Origin: Azonexus hydrophilus
Lineage (GTDB): Bacteria > Pseudomonadota > Gammaproteobacteria > Burkholderiales > Rhodocyclaceae
DNA: 64,000 bases
Direction of reading: 5' to 3'
Assembly: GCF_905120355.1 (NCBI RefSeq)
Contig: NZ_CAJHOB010000009.1
Location: forward strand, 62,001 to 126,000
Shown here one piece after another: positions 1 to 8,421 of the stretch. A program made the position numbers and the translations under genes. The notes below the pieces were generated by a model. It was not told the origin of the DNA. It ran no database searches and saw only the letters and a list, made by a program, of their open reading frames with translations. The number at the start of each line of letters is the position of its first letter. The first letter of the stretch is position 1.

Positions 1-960
1 TTCATTCACCGAGGTAATTTCCGCCCGCTCCTGGGGGCCGGGTTCGAGGACCGGGAAAGTGGCGGAAACCCGGGCCAGCACCTGGGCGAATTTTTCCGCC
101 AGCGCAAACAGGGTATCCCGTTCCGTGGTTTCCACATAGAGGCACTGGGGGCTGGAACAGGCTTGCTGTTCGATCAGGCAGACCTCCCGGGCGACGGCTT
201 CCAGGGCGGCGTCATCTGCCAGCTTTTCGGCGGCCAGGTAGGCGAAGGAAATCTTGTGGCCCCAGTCCACCACCCGGCAGCCGCCGGGGGCCATCTCGCG
301 CACAGCGGCAATTGCAGCTTCGCCTCCCCAGGCGGCAATACCGTCGGCGCAGGCAAAGAGTTGGCGCAGTTTGTCCGACTCCCGGGAGGAAATCCGGGCG
401 GCGTAGATGAAGGGGGCCAGTTCGCCGCTGGGGTCGTGATCCACCAGAGCCTTCAACAACAACTGCGGGAACAGGGTGGCGTCGCTGCTGGTTTTCAGGA
501 AGTTGATGTTGCCCGCCAGTAGCCCTTCAATGACGGACAGGGGTGCGACCGAAGACACATTGCCGGGGGCGATGTGCACCAGAAAACCGAGGGGCGCCCA
601 GGCCTCAAAACGCTCATCCTCGTAGGTAATGCGGCGCGGGGTGAACGGGGCGGTGCTGCCCAGTTCGCGCTCCAGCTTGTATTCCAGCGGTTGGCGCTGG
701 AGAAAGCCAGCCACCGAGTCAACCACAGCCAGAGCGTCAGCGTGACGGGCTTCCGGCGCGGCAAGCAAGGCGTCGAGCAAACGCTGGCGCAGCCCCCCCT
801 CCTGCTGCAGGCTCTGGCCCAGGGCCTGCGCCGCCTGGAGCAGGGCCCTCAGGGGCGGTGGACGATCCAGGTCGGCGGCCAGCTGGGTGGCTAGTTGCGG
901 CAGATGGCTTGCCAGTTCTTCGTCATCCAGCCATTGGCCGCGCCACAGATGGGGCTTCAT
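1..960 (-). CDS. LuxC-like acyl-CoA/acyl-protein reductase (3' end cut by window)
   Basis: 320 residues are visible and the gene runs off the left edge. The translation matches the LuxC (acyl-CoA reductase) family, aldehyde-dehydrogenase-like enzymes that reduce a fatty acyl thioester to an aldehyde with NADPH. The expected catalytic cysteine is C268 in QQACSSPQ, and an APGNVSS stretch at 131-137 fits the cofactor domain. The ATG at 960 overlaps the TGA of the upstream LuxE-like gene (ATGA), so the two are translationally coupled. No luxA/luxB is visible, so light production is not implied. The substrate is unknown. Family assignment is firm; the physiological role is inference. Confidence 0.82.
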   Translation of the reverse strand, partial: MKPHLWRGQWLDDEELASHLPQLATQLAADLDRPPPLRALLQAAQALGQSLQQEGGLRQRLLDALLAAPEARHADALAVVDSVAGFLQRQPLEYKLERELGSTAPFTPRRITYEDERFEAWAPLGFLVHIAPGNVSSVAPLSVIEGLLAGNINFLKTSSDATLFPQLLLKALVDHDPSGELAPFIYAARISSRESDKLRQLFACADGIAAWGGEAAIAAVREMAPGGCRVVDWGHKISFAYLAAEKLADDAALEAVAREVCLIEQQACSSPQCLYVETTERDTLFALAEKFAQVLARVSATFPVLEPGPQERAEITSVNE

Positions 961-2144
961 GCTGCTCTCCCTTTCAATAATTCCGCTGCGGCAATGGCGC
1001 AGCTTTTGTTTTTGGATACCCCGGCGCGGCCCAGGGGGACGAAGAAAGGCGTGTTCAGGCCACAACTGCAGGCGCTGCCCGGATGCCAGGCCGCCAGATC
1101 GCCCATCAGGACGCTGTGTACGGGCACCGAGGTGACGTAGGGCGTGACGAAGTTGAGGAAGCCGGGAACACCGGGAGGATTGGCTTCCAGGGTCTTCACA
1201 TCACGAATGAAAATGCGCGACCAGACCGGGACGTGGAAATTGTGGGCGGCACACTCCGCGTAGGGCACGCTGTGCTCCACCGAGCCATAACCGTCGCGGA
1301 TGCGCTGATCGGGAATGCCGAGCTGGCGGTGGATGGCGCCATAGAGTTCGGATTTGGGAATGGCCTTGTCGGCCTGGCCTTTCCAGCCGCCTCCGAAAAA
1401 CACCAGGGAGTCGGGATGCAGCTTGAGCGGCGGCAATTCGAGCGCCTGCATGCGCTGCAAGGCAGCATGCAGGAAGGCGGGGAACCCGAAGATACGCACC
1501 GGCAGCCCGGATTCGGCATACTCCTGCAGGGTACGCAGGGTGCCATAGACATCAAATTCGTGACTCCCCTGGCCGGTACGGCGCAAGGCGTAGTTGAGCT
1601 GATGGATGGGGGCAAAGCTGCAGAGGAAATTGGCGGTGTAGGAGGTACCGACCTTCCAGTTGGTTTCCGGTTCGTAATTGAAGAGCAGGTAATTGACGGG
1701 GTGTTGCGGCGTGTTCCAGCCGTAGTAGTCAAAAATATTGCGCACCATCCGTTGCCCGGCGCCGATCGACCAGGCATCGAAGAAAATCTGCGACTTCTGG
1801 CCGGTGGTGCCGGAGGAGGTCAGGTGCAGGGTGATGGATTCACGGGGAACGGAGAGGATTTCGTGGGTCTTGAAAAAATTGGCATGGATCAGAGGCAAGG
1901 CCACACAGTCGCCGGCCGTCTGCAACTGCTGGCAGGAAAAGCCCCGTTCTTCCAGCAGACGGGCGTAGAAAGGAGAACGCGCCTGATGCCAAGCGACGAT
2001 CTCGCGCATGGCGGCAGCAAACAACACATCGCTCGCAGCACTGGTTGCGTAGGGATCGGTCTGATCGCACAGCGACTGGACCTGCAACAAGGCGGCGGGA
2101 TCGGGAACACTTAAAGAGGCTGTAGGCATGGCTGTGTCCGGCAT
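957..2144 (-). CDS. LuxE-like acyl-protein synthetase
   Basis: 395 residues of the LuxE/PaaK-type adenylating family. Members activate a fatty acid as acyl-AMP and pass it to a protein cysteine, from which LuxC reduces it to the aldehyde. The AMP-binding loop is TSSGTTGQKS at 109-118. A C-terminal glycine/cysteine-rich stretch (HPGSACSCGL) resembles the acyl-acceptor region of LuxE. It is first of the LuxE-LuxC pair and overlaps the downstream gene by 4 nt. No clear ribosome binding site precedes the ATG at 2144, so the in-frame ATG at 2129 is also possible. A role in making a lipid aldehyde or alcohol is inferred. Confidence 0.82.
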   Translation of the reverse strand: MPDTAMPTASLSVPDPAALLQVQSLCDQTDPYATSAASDVLFAAAMREIVAWHQARSPFYARLLEERGFSCQQLQTAGDCVALPLIHANFFKTHEILSVPRESITLHLTSSGTTGQKSQIFFDAWSIGAGQRMVRNIFDYYGWNTPQHPVNYLLFNYEPETNWKVGTSYTANFLCSFAPIHQLNYALRRTGQGSHEFDVYGTLRTLQEYAESGLPVRIFGFPAFLHAALQRMQALELPPLKLHPDSLVFFGGGWKGQADKAIPKSELYGAIHRQLGIPDQRIRDGYGSVEHSVPYAECAAHNFHVPVWSRIFIRDVKTLEANPPGVPGFLNFVTPYVTSVPVHSVLMGDLAAWHPGSACSCGLNTPFFVPLGRAGVSKNKSCAIAAAELLKGRAA

Positions 2145-2186
2145 GGTAAGGATGAATAAAAGAAAGACTGCAGCCCCGCCTCAGAG

Positions 2187-2618
2187 TCAGGCAGCGCCGC
2201 CACCCTCCCTGGGTAGGCTGAATCCGATTGTGAGCACATTGCGGTCAGCGCGGCGTTGATAGGCCACCGAATCGGCCAGCTGACGAGTCAGAAAAATGCC
2301 CAGGCCACCGATCGGCCGATCGGCAAGCGGTAGGCCGGTATCCGGCGCCGGGTGGGATAAAGGATTGAAGGCGATGCCGTCATCCTGCACCTCAAGCTGC
2401 AGCCGCTGTGCATGGCGCTCAAGGCGTACCTGGATCAGTCGTCCGCGCCCCGGATCGCCGTGCAGGATGATGTTGCTCACGACCTCTTCCAGAGCAAACA
2501 AAACATGAAAAGCCGTTTCCGCATCCAGCGCCTGTTGGTCGAGAAATTGCTGCACCCCGGCCTGCGCCTGCTCAAGCGCTGCCAGGGAGTTGCCGATCAC
2601 GAGGTCGATGGAGGCCAT
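2187..2618 (-). CDS. RsbW/SpoIIAB-type ATPase (anti-sigma factor-like kinase)
   Basis: 143 residues forming a stand-alone GHKL ATPase. The N-box is around 44-54 (EEVVSNIILHG), the G1 box DDGIAFNP at 79-86 and a G2-like GGLGIFLTR at 104-112. No histidine-phosphotransfer or sensor domain is present. Such proteins phosphorylate a STAS partner and bind a sigma factor or another target. It starts 6 nt after the STAS gene, and a cognate-type phosphatase gene diverges from the pair. Together they form a complete partner-switching module. The target (sigma factor or other output) is not encoded in view. Confidence 0.82.
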   Translation of the reverse strand: MASIDLVIGNSLAALEQAQAGVQQFLDQQALDAETAFHVLFALEEVVSNIILHGDPGRGRLIQVRLERHAQRLQLEVQDDGIAFNPLSHPAPDTGLPLADRPIGGLGIFLTRQLADSVAYQRRADRNVLTIGFSLPREGGGAA

Positions 2619-2624
2619 GGCCGG

Positions 2625-2918
2625 CTACTCGATCCTGATGACCTTGTCGAGGCCTGCCATGACAAATACTTTCTCGATCGCCGGACTCGGTGCCGTCAGG
2701 GAAAACCGCTCCGCCCCCAGTTTGCGCACACTCATCAGGCACAAACGCAGGAACGACGAGGCAATGAAGCTCACTTCCTGCAAATCGAATACAACTGGCA
2801 GCTCCGTAGCTTCAATCTGCGTCATCAATTCATTCTGAATGGTGGAGCATCTGGCCGTATCGAGCCGACCCGCGAAAGCGATCCGCAATTTATCTGCCTG
2901 CAGGACATAGGTCACCAT
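2625..2918 (-). CDS. STAS-domain anti-sigma factor antagonist
   Basis: 97 residues that make up one STAS domain. The ATG at 2918 was chosen over longer in-frame starts because AAAGGA lies about 5 nt upstream. The usual phosphorylation loop D-S-S-G reads A53-S54-S55-F56 here, so the serine is kept while the flanking Asp and Gly are replaced. It is expected to be phosphorylated by the ATPase encoded next (2187-2618) and dephosphorylated by the SpoIIE-like phosphatase (3243-5219). The changed loop may alter how fast the switch works; this is inference. Confidence 0.8.
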   Translation of the reverse strand: MVTYVLQADKLRIAFAGRLDTARCSTIQNELMTQIEATELPVVFDLQEVSFIASSFLRLCLMSVRKLGAERFSLTAPSPAIEKVFVMAGLDKVIRIE

Positions 2919-3242
2919 AAACATCCTTTCTCGCATGGAGGTCTTGCCGTCGCTGGCGACAATGCCGCACAGCCGCCGCGCCAGCGCATGCGCCTGAATT
3001 GCAAGCACAGCACCACCGGTGCGTGATTTTCATACAAAAAGTCGACTCTGTTGAATTTTTCTCACATGCCGGTGCAATTTCTGCGCTTGCAAAACGTCCA
3101 GGGATGGCAGAGGCGACAAATCGGGGCGTGTTACCATCGCCGCAAAAGGACTCCAGCCCAAAGGGCAGACGCGGCGGTGCATGCCAACCCAGAACACGAT
3201 GCTGTCACAGCTGCTGGCGCTGCCGCAGCCAGCCAGGACACG
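2919..3242. other. Divergent intergenic region of the partner-switching module
   Basis: These 324 nt separate the leftward STAS gene from the rightward phosphatase gene, so both promoters must lie here unless transcription comes from further away. An A+T-rich patch at about 3025-3065 is the likeliest core. I see no hexamer pair good enough to call. No ORF with coding character, tRNA or terminator is visible. Confidence 0.4.
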
Positions 3243-5219
3243 ATGACGTTACACAAGGGCAGCCGACTTCTGGGCAGCCGGCTTCTCCCGCGAACGATTG
3301 CGGCACGCCTGATTCTCCTGGTCACGCTGGGCACCTCGCTCATCCTGGCGGGCATACTCGGCTTCAGCCACCTGCGGGCACGGGCGCTGATCGAGGCCGA
3401 AGTCGCCAGCAGCGCCCGTTATCTGGCGCTGGCCTCAGCCCATCGCGTCGAAGCGGCGCTGAGCACCACGGCCAGAGTGGTCGAGATCATGGCGCTGCAA
3501 CTGGAACAGCAGAACCACGACGCGATCGATGCGCCAGCCCTGCAGCGGTTGCTGCGCCGCACCCTCGAAAACAACCCGGAAATCTACGGCACGGCCATCG
3601 CCTTCGATTACGACGGCAGCGCTGACTCACCGCGCCGCTACGCCCCCTATCTGTACCGGCAAGACGCGCAGATCCACGCCATGCAACTCGAAGATGTCTA
3701 CGACTACAGGCGCCAGGACTGGTACCAGATTCCGCGCGAGCTTGACCAGGCCGGGTGGAGCGAACCCTATTTCGACGCGGACGCCGGCAACACCCTCATG
3801 GCCACCTACGCTGTCCCATTCCACCGCGGCAGCGGCGCCACACGTCACATTGCCGGCATCGTGACCGCCGATATCGCCCTCGACTGGCTGGCGCAGACAA
3901 TTGGCGCGATCAAGGTGCTGGATACCGGATACGCCTTCCTCCTTTCGCGCCACGGATCGATCCTGACGCATCCGGTCAGCGACCACATCATGAATGAATC
4001 CATTTTCAGTCTGGCTGAGGCCGCCGACGATCCGGTGCTGCGCGAGCTTGGCCGGCGCATGTTGCGCGGCGAAAGTGGTTTCGTCCCCTACCACGGCTTT
4101 GCCGGCATGCCCGCCCGGCTGTACTACGGCCCGATTCCAGCAACCGGCTGGTCGCTGGGCATCGTTTTTCCTGAACACGAGCTGTTTGCCGATATCCGGG
4201 AAATGACCCTGACCGTCGCCGCAATCGGTCTGCTCGGCATCCTGCTGATCTGCCTGGTCGTGGCCGTGACCGCCCGCTCCATCACCCGCCCGCTGCACAG
4301 CCTGGCCAGCGCCGCCAGCCGCATGCGCAACGGTGATTTTGCGGTGCGCCTCCCCGCCCAGACCGCACGCGACGAAGTTGGCGACCTGAGCCGGGCCTTC
4401 GCTGCCATGCACCGCGATCTGCAGACACACATCCGGGATCTGGTGGCCACTACCGCAGCCAAGGAACGCATCGAAGGCGAACTGAGCATCGCCCACGACA
4501 TCCAGATGTCGATCCTGCCGAAGATGCTGCCGCCCTTCTTCAGCCACCCGGCCTTCACTCTGTTTGCCGTCGTCGAGCCGGCCAGGGAAGTGGGTGGCGA
4601 TTTCTACGATTTCTTCCTGCTCGATGACGACCACCTCTGCCTGGTCATCGCCGACGTCTCCGGCAAAGGCGTACCGGCCTCGCTGTTCATGGCCGTCACC
4701 AAGACCTTGATCAAGGCCACCGCCAAGGCAACACTCAACCCGGCCGAAATTCTGGGGCAGGTCAATCGGCAGATCAGCCACGACAACGACCAAAGCATGT
4801 TCGTCACCGTGTTCTGCGCCATCCTGGATTTGCGCAACGGCACCCTCACCTATACCAACGCCGGCCACAATCCACCGTTGCTGCTGCCGGTTCAGGGCGC
4901 CCCCCATTATTTGTCCGGCAACCCGCAGCTGGTCATTGGCGCCTGCGAGGATTACGTCTATCAGACCGCTCGCACCCAGCTGGCGCCGGGGGATTGTCTG
5001 TTGCTGTACACCGACGGCGTCACCGAAGCCATGAACCTGCAGGATGATCTGTACAGCGAAGAACGCCTGCTCGCTGTTGCCGCCGAACGACAACACCAGT
5101 CCGTCGGCGAGCTCATCAAGGGGATCACTTCCAGTATCCGCGACTTCGCCGCTGGCGCCCCGCAATCTGACGACATCACCCTCATGGCAATCGGCTACCG
5201 CGGCCCGGGTGACGGCTAA
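3243..5219 (+). CDS. Membrane sensor SpoIIE/RsbU-type PP2C serine phosphatase (Cache-HAMP-PP2C)
   Basis: 658 residues from the ATG at 3243, preceded by AGGA. Layout: TM1 about 22-41; a periplasmic double-Cache-like sensor about 48-318 with the DW(Y)..W..PY pattern; TM2 about 330-354; HAMP about 355-410; a short linker; and a PP2C domain of the SpoIIE/RsbU kind about 440-655. Metal-binding motifs are VGGDFYDF and ADVSGKGVPAS. It would dephosphorylate the STAS protein encoded divergently in response to an external ligand. The ligand and the regulated output are unknown. Upstream in-frame ATGs (3051, 3066) lie in sequence without coding character. Confidence 0.85.
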   Translation: MTLHKGSRLLGSRLLPRTIAARLILLVTLGTSLILAGILGFSHLRARALIEAEVASSARYLALASAHRVEAALSTTARVVEIMALQLEQQNHDAIDAPALQRLLRRTLENNPEIYGTAIAFDYDGSADSPRRYAPYLYRQDAQIHAMQLEDVYDYRRQDWYQIPRELDQAGWSEPYFDADAGNTLMATYAVPFHRGSGATRHIAGIVTADIALDWLAQTIGAIKVLDTGYAFLLSRHGSILTHPVSDHIMNESIFSLAEAADDPVLRELGRRMLRGESGFVPYHGFAGMPARLYYGPIPATGWSLGIVFPEHELFADIREMTLTVAAIGLLGILLICLVVAVTARSITRPLHSLASAASRMRNGDFAVRLPAQTARDEVGDLSRAFAAMHRDLQTHIRDLVATTAAKERIEGELSIAHDIQMSILPKMLPPFFSHPAFTLFAVVEPAREVGGDFYDFFLLDDDHLCLVIADVSGKGVPASLFMAVTKTLIKATAKATLNPAEILGQVNRQISHDNDQSMFVTVFCAILDLRNGTLTYTNAGHNPPLLLPVQGAPHYLSGNPQLVIGACEDYVYQTARTQLAPGDCLLLYTDGVTEAMNLQDDLYSEERLLAVAAERQHQSVGELIKGITSSIRDFAAGAPQSDDITLMAIGYRGPGDG

Positions 5220-5236
5220 GCCACAACAAGGGCAAC

Positions 5237-5273
5237 AAAAAAGCCGGCAGCCCCGAACTATCGGGATGCCGGC
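5237..5273 (-). terminator. Rho-independent terminator of the tRNA-Leu pair
   Basis: Read leftward, a GCCGGC...GCCGGC hairpin with an inner CCCGA/TCGGG stem is followed by TTTTTT. It sits 26 nt beyond the last tRNA-Leu, so it ends that transcript. The run of T exists only in the leftward direction. Confidence 0.8.
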
Positions 5274-5298
5274 CTTGCTGGGGGTGTTTTCAGGTCCG

Positions 5299-5383
5299 TG
5301 GTGCTCTGGGCGAGACTCGAACTCGCATGCCTCGCGGCACTACCCCCTCAAGATAGCGTGTCTACCAATTTCACCACCAGAGC
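5299..5383 (-). tRNA. tRNA-Leu (anticodon GAG)
   Basis: An 85-nt class II tRNA with encoded CCA. The acceptor stem GCTCTGG pairs with CCAGAGC. The anticodon loop carries GAG after CTATCTT, a long variable arm is present, and the T-loop is GTTCGAGTC. It is second in a leftward pair with the tRNA-Leu at 5413-5497, 29 nt apart, sharing one promoter and one terminator. Confidence 0.95.
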
Positions 5384-5412
5384 AGTTTTTCGACGACGAA
5401 TGCTTGAATTCT

Positions 5413-5497
<85 letters not shown>

Positions 5498-5515
5498 AGG
5501 CGTCGAAAGGCGCGC

Positions 5516-5544
5516 ATTGTACGAGGGAAAGCGGGATTTGCCAA
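5516..5544 (-). promoter_or_regulatory. Sigma-70 promoter of the tRNA-Leu pair
   Basis: Read leftward: TTGGCA, 17 nt, TACAAT. The -10 ends 18 nt before the 5' end of the first tRNA-Leu, and GCGCGCC lies just downstream as a GC-rich start region typical of stable RNA promoters. Confidence 0.75.
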
Positions 5545-5598
5545 CAATTTTCCTGACTTTTTCCGGCCCGTGACCACCCCGCCCTCACCTGCCTGCTT

Positions 5599-6066
5599 TT
5601 ACCCAAGAAAACTCGGCGGCATCTGCGCCGCAACGATTTCACCACGGGCAGTCGCAACACCCTCGGCGTAGACGGTTGCCTCGACGATCACCTTGCGCCC
5701 GCGGATTTCCTTTACCCGGCCGCGAATTTCCAGCTCCGGGCCGAGCGGCGTCGGTTTCAGGTAATCGACATGCAGCGAGGCCGTCACGAAACGGAACGGC
5801 GGTTCGCTGTCCATGGCGCGATTTTCGGCACGATACATGGCTGCTGCAGCCGTGCCGGTGCCGTGACAATCGATCAGTGACGCCAGCAATCCGCCGTAAA
5901 CGTAGCCGGGGATGGCGGTGTGCTCCGGGCGCGGGGTGTAGCGGGTGACGGTTTCATCGCCGTCCCAGTACGTCTTGATCTGATGGCCGTCCGGGTTCGA
6001 TTTACCGCAGCCGTAGCAGTGGGCGACATTGTCCGGGTAGTAGTCCTGAAAAGCCTGCATGTTCAT
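5599..6066 (-). CDS. PaaI-like hot-dog fold thioesterase
   Basis: 155 residues with the hot-dog thioesterase pattern: a CYGCG motif at 17-21, GYVYGGLLASLID at 54-66 (the helix with the conserved Gly-Gly and Asp), then strands with SLHVDYLKPTP. This subgroup hydrolyses acyl-CoA thioesters, but the substrate cannot be read from the sequence. It is monocistronic and separated from the rightward cytochrome gene by a divergent region holding an FNR-type site. The two Cys at 17 and 20 occur in this subgroup and might bind a metal (inference). Confidence 0.75.
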   Translation of the reverse strand: MNMQAFQDYYPDNVAHCYGCGKSNPDGHQIKTYWDGDETVTRYTPRPEHTAIPGYVYGGLLASLIDCHGTGTAAAAMYRAENRAMDSEPPFRFVTASLHVDYLKPTPLGPELEIRGRVKEIRGRKVIVEATVYAEGVATARGEIVAAQMPPSFLG

Positions 6067-6180
6067 CTCCTGTCGTTGTGGTTAACATCAGCGGCCGATG
6101 ATAGATGGAGCCAGCGTGAATGCAGAGTGCCCCCGGCGCCAGCAAGCATGCAAAAGCCGCCAGCCCGGCACACGGCGTTT

Positions 6181-6223
6181 TTGATTGACATCAAGCGTGT
6201 TCAACGACCCGCGTCGCTATAAT
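6181..6223 (+). promoter_or_regulatory. FNR/ANR-type box and sigma-70 -10 element
   Basis: A perfect FNR consensus, TTGAT-N4-ATCAA, lies at 6181-6194. A perfect TATAAT -10 lies at 6218-6223. With a start near 6230 the box is centred at about -42, the class II activator position, and no -35 hexamer is needed. It precedes the cytochrome c gene at 6250, so low-oxygen activation of that gene is expected. The box also lies upstream of the leftward thioesterase gene, at a distance. Confidence 0.75.
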
Positions 6224-6249
6224 CCGCAAAAATCTCACTTGGGTGTTTC

Positions 6250-6921
6250 ATGAAAATAATCAATGCATTGGCATGCGCCGCCCTGCTCTGCGGCAACCTG
6301 ATGGCGGCGGAAACAGCGGCCAAAATCGACGTCGAAAAAGCCAAGGATATTTACGGCCCCTGCGCCGCCTGCCATGGAGAGTTTGGCGCTGGCGGCAAAA
6401 AGGGAGAGTACCCGCGCGTGGCCGGTCAGCATGCGCGTTACCTGTACGAGCAGCTGAAAAACTTCCAGACCCAGCATCGGGTCAACATCCCGATGATTCC
6501 CTACACCAAGGAACGTGAGCTACCCGAAGAAGACATGCGGCTGGTCTCGGACTGGCTCGCCAGCGTGCGGCTATCGACAAAAATGCCTGAGTTCAAGGGC
6601 GATGAAGACGCGCTGACCCGACTCAACATGGTGGAAAAAGTCATGATCATTCCGCGTGTAGTCGGCGATATCGAGAAGGGCGGCGTCGTCTATCAGGACA
6701 AATGCGGCAGCTGTCACGGCCGGCAGGGCATGGGGCGCGGCCTCTTTCCCATGCTGACCGGCCAGTACACCAATTACCTGAAAAAGCAGATCGACATTTA
6801 CCTGCGCGGCGAACGGCCGCACGAAGATGAAGACCCCCAGGTCACCGTGCTGAAGGAAATTTCTGCCGATGACATCCAGAACATCCTGGCCTATCTGACG
6901 ACACTGCAGCCGACGGAATAA
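6250..6921 (+). CDS. Periplasmic diheme cytochrome c (c4-like)
   Basis: 223 residues. A Sec signal peptide spans about 1-20 (cleavage after NLMAA). There are two heme c sites, CAACH at 38-42 and CGSCH at 153-157, each in a cytochrome c fold of about 90 residues, with candidate Met ligands in MIPYTKE and MLTGQYT. This is the layout of cytochrome c4, which carries electrons between the bc1 complex and terminal oxidases or reductases. The FNR box upstream suggests oxygen-limited expression. It is monocistronic, and the MFS gene that follows is 93 nt away. Confidence 0.85.
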   Translation: MKIINALACAALLCGNLMAAETAAKIDVEKAKDIYGPCAACHGEFGAGGKKGEYPRVAGQHARYLYEQLKNFQTQHRVNIPMIPYTKERELPEEDMRLVSDWLASVRLSTKMPEFKGDEDALTRLNMVEKVMIIPRVVGDIEKGGVVYQDKCGSCHGRQGMGRGLFPMLTGQYTNYLKKQIDIYLRGERPHEDEDPQVTVLKEISADDIQNILAYLTTLQPTE

Positions 6922-7014
6922 CGGCCACACCCGGCCGGTGGTGTGCAACGTCCAGTTTGCGCCGCCGGCCACGGGTCGTTATAGTGCGTCCCCCATTCCG
7001 GCATCCGCACAGTC

Positions 7015-8229
7015 ATGTTCCGTACCCTGCACAGCCCGGCCATCTGGGCGATCACCTTGGCCGCCGCCGGCATCCTCATGGTCACCATGGGGATACGCCA
7101 GTCGTTTGGCCTGTTCATCGCCCCGATTGATGAAACCACCGGTCTGGGCGTGGTCGCCATCAGCTTTGCGCTGGCGGTCGGGCAATTCACCTGGGGCGCG
7201 ATCCAGCCTGTCGCCGGTGCAGTCGCCGACCGCTACGGCCCTCGCCCGGTGCTGCTTGCCGCTCTTCTGGTGCTGGCCATCGGCTGCGCGGCCACACCTT
7301 TCGTCGGCAGCGGTTTCGGTCTGGTGCTGACGCTGGGCGTGCTGGCCGCAGCGGGTTCCGGCGCGGGGAGTTTCTCGGTGCTGATCGGCGCCGCCGCGCA
7401 ACGCCTGCCACTTGAATCGCGCGGCGCGGCTTCTGGCGTCATCAATGCCGGAGGCTCTTTCGGCCAGTTCATCTTTGCGCCAATCACGCAAAAACTGATT
7501 CAGGGCATCGGCTGGATGGGCGGCCTATGGGCGATGGCGGTTGCCGCGCTCGCAGCCATTCCCCTGGTGTTCCGCCTGACCGCCAGCCAGCCGGCGGCAC
7601 ATCCGGCGCACGAAAGCGACCAGGGTTTGCGCCACGCCATCGTCAACGCTCTGCAAGACCGCAGTTATCTACTCCTCAGCGCCGGTTTCTTCACCTGCGG
7701 CTTCCACATCGCCTTTCTCGTCACCCATCTACCCGGCGAAGTCAATCTGTGCGGCCTGCCAGCCAGCGTCGCCAGCTGGTCGCTCGCCATCATCGGTTTG
7801 TTCAATGTCTTTGGCAGCCTTTATGCTGGCCACTGTGTGTCACGCTACCGCAGCAAGTACGTGCTGGCCGTCATGTACGGCTCACGCGTGCTGTTAGTCG
7901 CGATGTACCTGCTGCTGCCACGCACCGACTGGACTTTCTACCTTTTCGCCGCCGGCCTCGGCTTCACCTGGCTCGCCACCGTGCCACCCACCGCCACCAT
8001 CATCGGCAAGCTATTCGGCACCCGCTACCTTGGCACCCTGTTCGGCATCGCCATGCTCTCGCACCAGATCGGCGGCTTCCTCGGCGCCTGGCTGGGCGGT
8101 CTGGCCATCGCCCATTTCGGCGACTTCAGCTGGATGTGGTACGCCGACATGGCCCTCGCTGCCTTTGCCGCACTGGTGAATCTGCCCATCCGGGAAGCGC
8201 CGCTAACACAGCCAACAGCCCCCGCCTGA
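7015..8229 (+). CDS. MFS transporter (monocarboxylate/oxalate-formate-like)
   Basis: 404 residues with about 12 hydrophobic segments and a loop 2-3 motif DRYGPRP. The N-terminal half has the RQSFGLFIAP pattern common in the MCT-like branch of the major facilitator family, whose members often carry small organic acids. The ATG at 7015 gives a first TM segment starting near residue 12. It is followed by the tRNA-Gly promoter without an evident terminator. The substrate is not determinable. Confidence 0.78.
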   Translation: MFRTLHSPAIWAITLAAAGILMVTMGIRQSFGLFIAPIDETTGLGVVAISFALAVGQFTWGAIQPVAGAVADRYGPRPVLLAALLVLAIGCAATPFVGSGFGLVLTLGVLAAAGSGAGSFSVLIGAAAQRLPLESRGAASGVINAGGSFGQFIFAPITQKLIQGIGWMGGLWAMAVAALAAIPLVFRLTASQPAAHPAHESDQGLRHAIVNALQDRSYLLLSAGFFTCGFHIAFLVTHLPGEVNLCGLPASVASWSLAIIGLFNVFGSLYAGHCVSRYRSKYVLAVMYGSRVLLVAMYLLLPRTDWTFYLFAAGLGFTWLATVPPTATIIGKLFGTRYLGTLFGIAMLSHQIGGFLGAWLGGLAIAHFGDFSWMWYADMALAAFAALVNLPIREAPLTQPTAPA

Positions 8230-8254
8230 GCCGACATTTTTTGCAGAACGGCTG

Positions 8255-8282
8255 TTGACAAGGCTTTGGGAGCGTCTATAAT
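8255..8282 (+). promoter_or_regulatory. Consensus promoter of the tRNA-Gly/tRNA-Cys operon
   Basis: TTGACA, 16 nt, TATAAT, followed by the GC-rich GCGCGC. Both hexamers are perfect. It originally drove tRNA-Gly, tRNA-Cys and the second tRNA-Gly now at 19671; the inserted element separates the last of these by 11 kb. Confidence 0.85.
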
Positions 8283-8298
8283 GCGCGCTCTGTTCGTT

Positions 8299-8374
8299 GC
8301 GGCAGTAGCTCAGTTGGTAGAGCGATACCTTGCCAAGGTATAGGTCGAGAGTTCGAGACTCTTCTGCCGCTCCA
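8299..8374 (+). tRNA. tRNA-Gly (anticodon GCC), copy 1
   Basis: 76 nt with encoded CCA. The acceptor stem GCGGCAG pairs with CTGCCGC. The anticodon loop TTGCCAA gives GCC, and the T-loop is GTTCGAGAC. It is identical base for base to the copy at 19671-19746. Confidence 0.96.
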
Positions 8375-8380
8375 GATTAC

Positions 8381-8404
8381 TCGGGGAAGCTCAGGCTTCC
8401 CCGA
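8381..8404 (+). other. Intercistronic hairpin between tRNA-Gly and tRNA-Cys
   Basis: A perfect 10-bp stem (TCGGGGAAGC with GCTTCCCCGA) with a TCAG loop. No T run follows, so it is more likely a processing signal in the tRNA precursor than a terminator. Confidence 0.55.
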
Positions 8405-8421
8405 ACCAAATACGAAGGCGG

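Noticed and set aside
1083-2114. 343-codon open frame on the plus strand
   Set aside because: Antisense to the LuxE-like gene; no recognisable domain.
1-2144. Bioluminescence operon
   Set aside because: Only LuxC- and LuxE-like genes are visible, with no luciferase subunits.
3627-5165. 512-codon open frame on the minus strand
   Set aside because: Antisense to the SpoIIE-type phosphatase; no motif.
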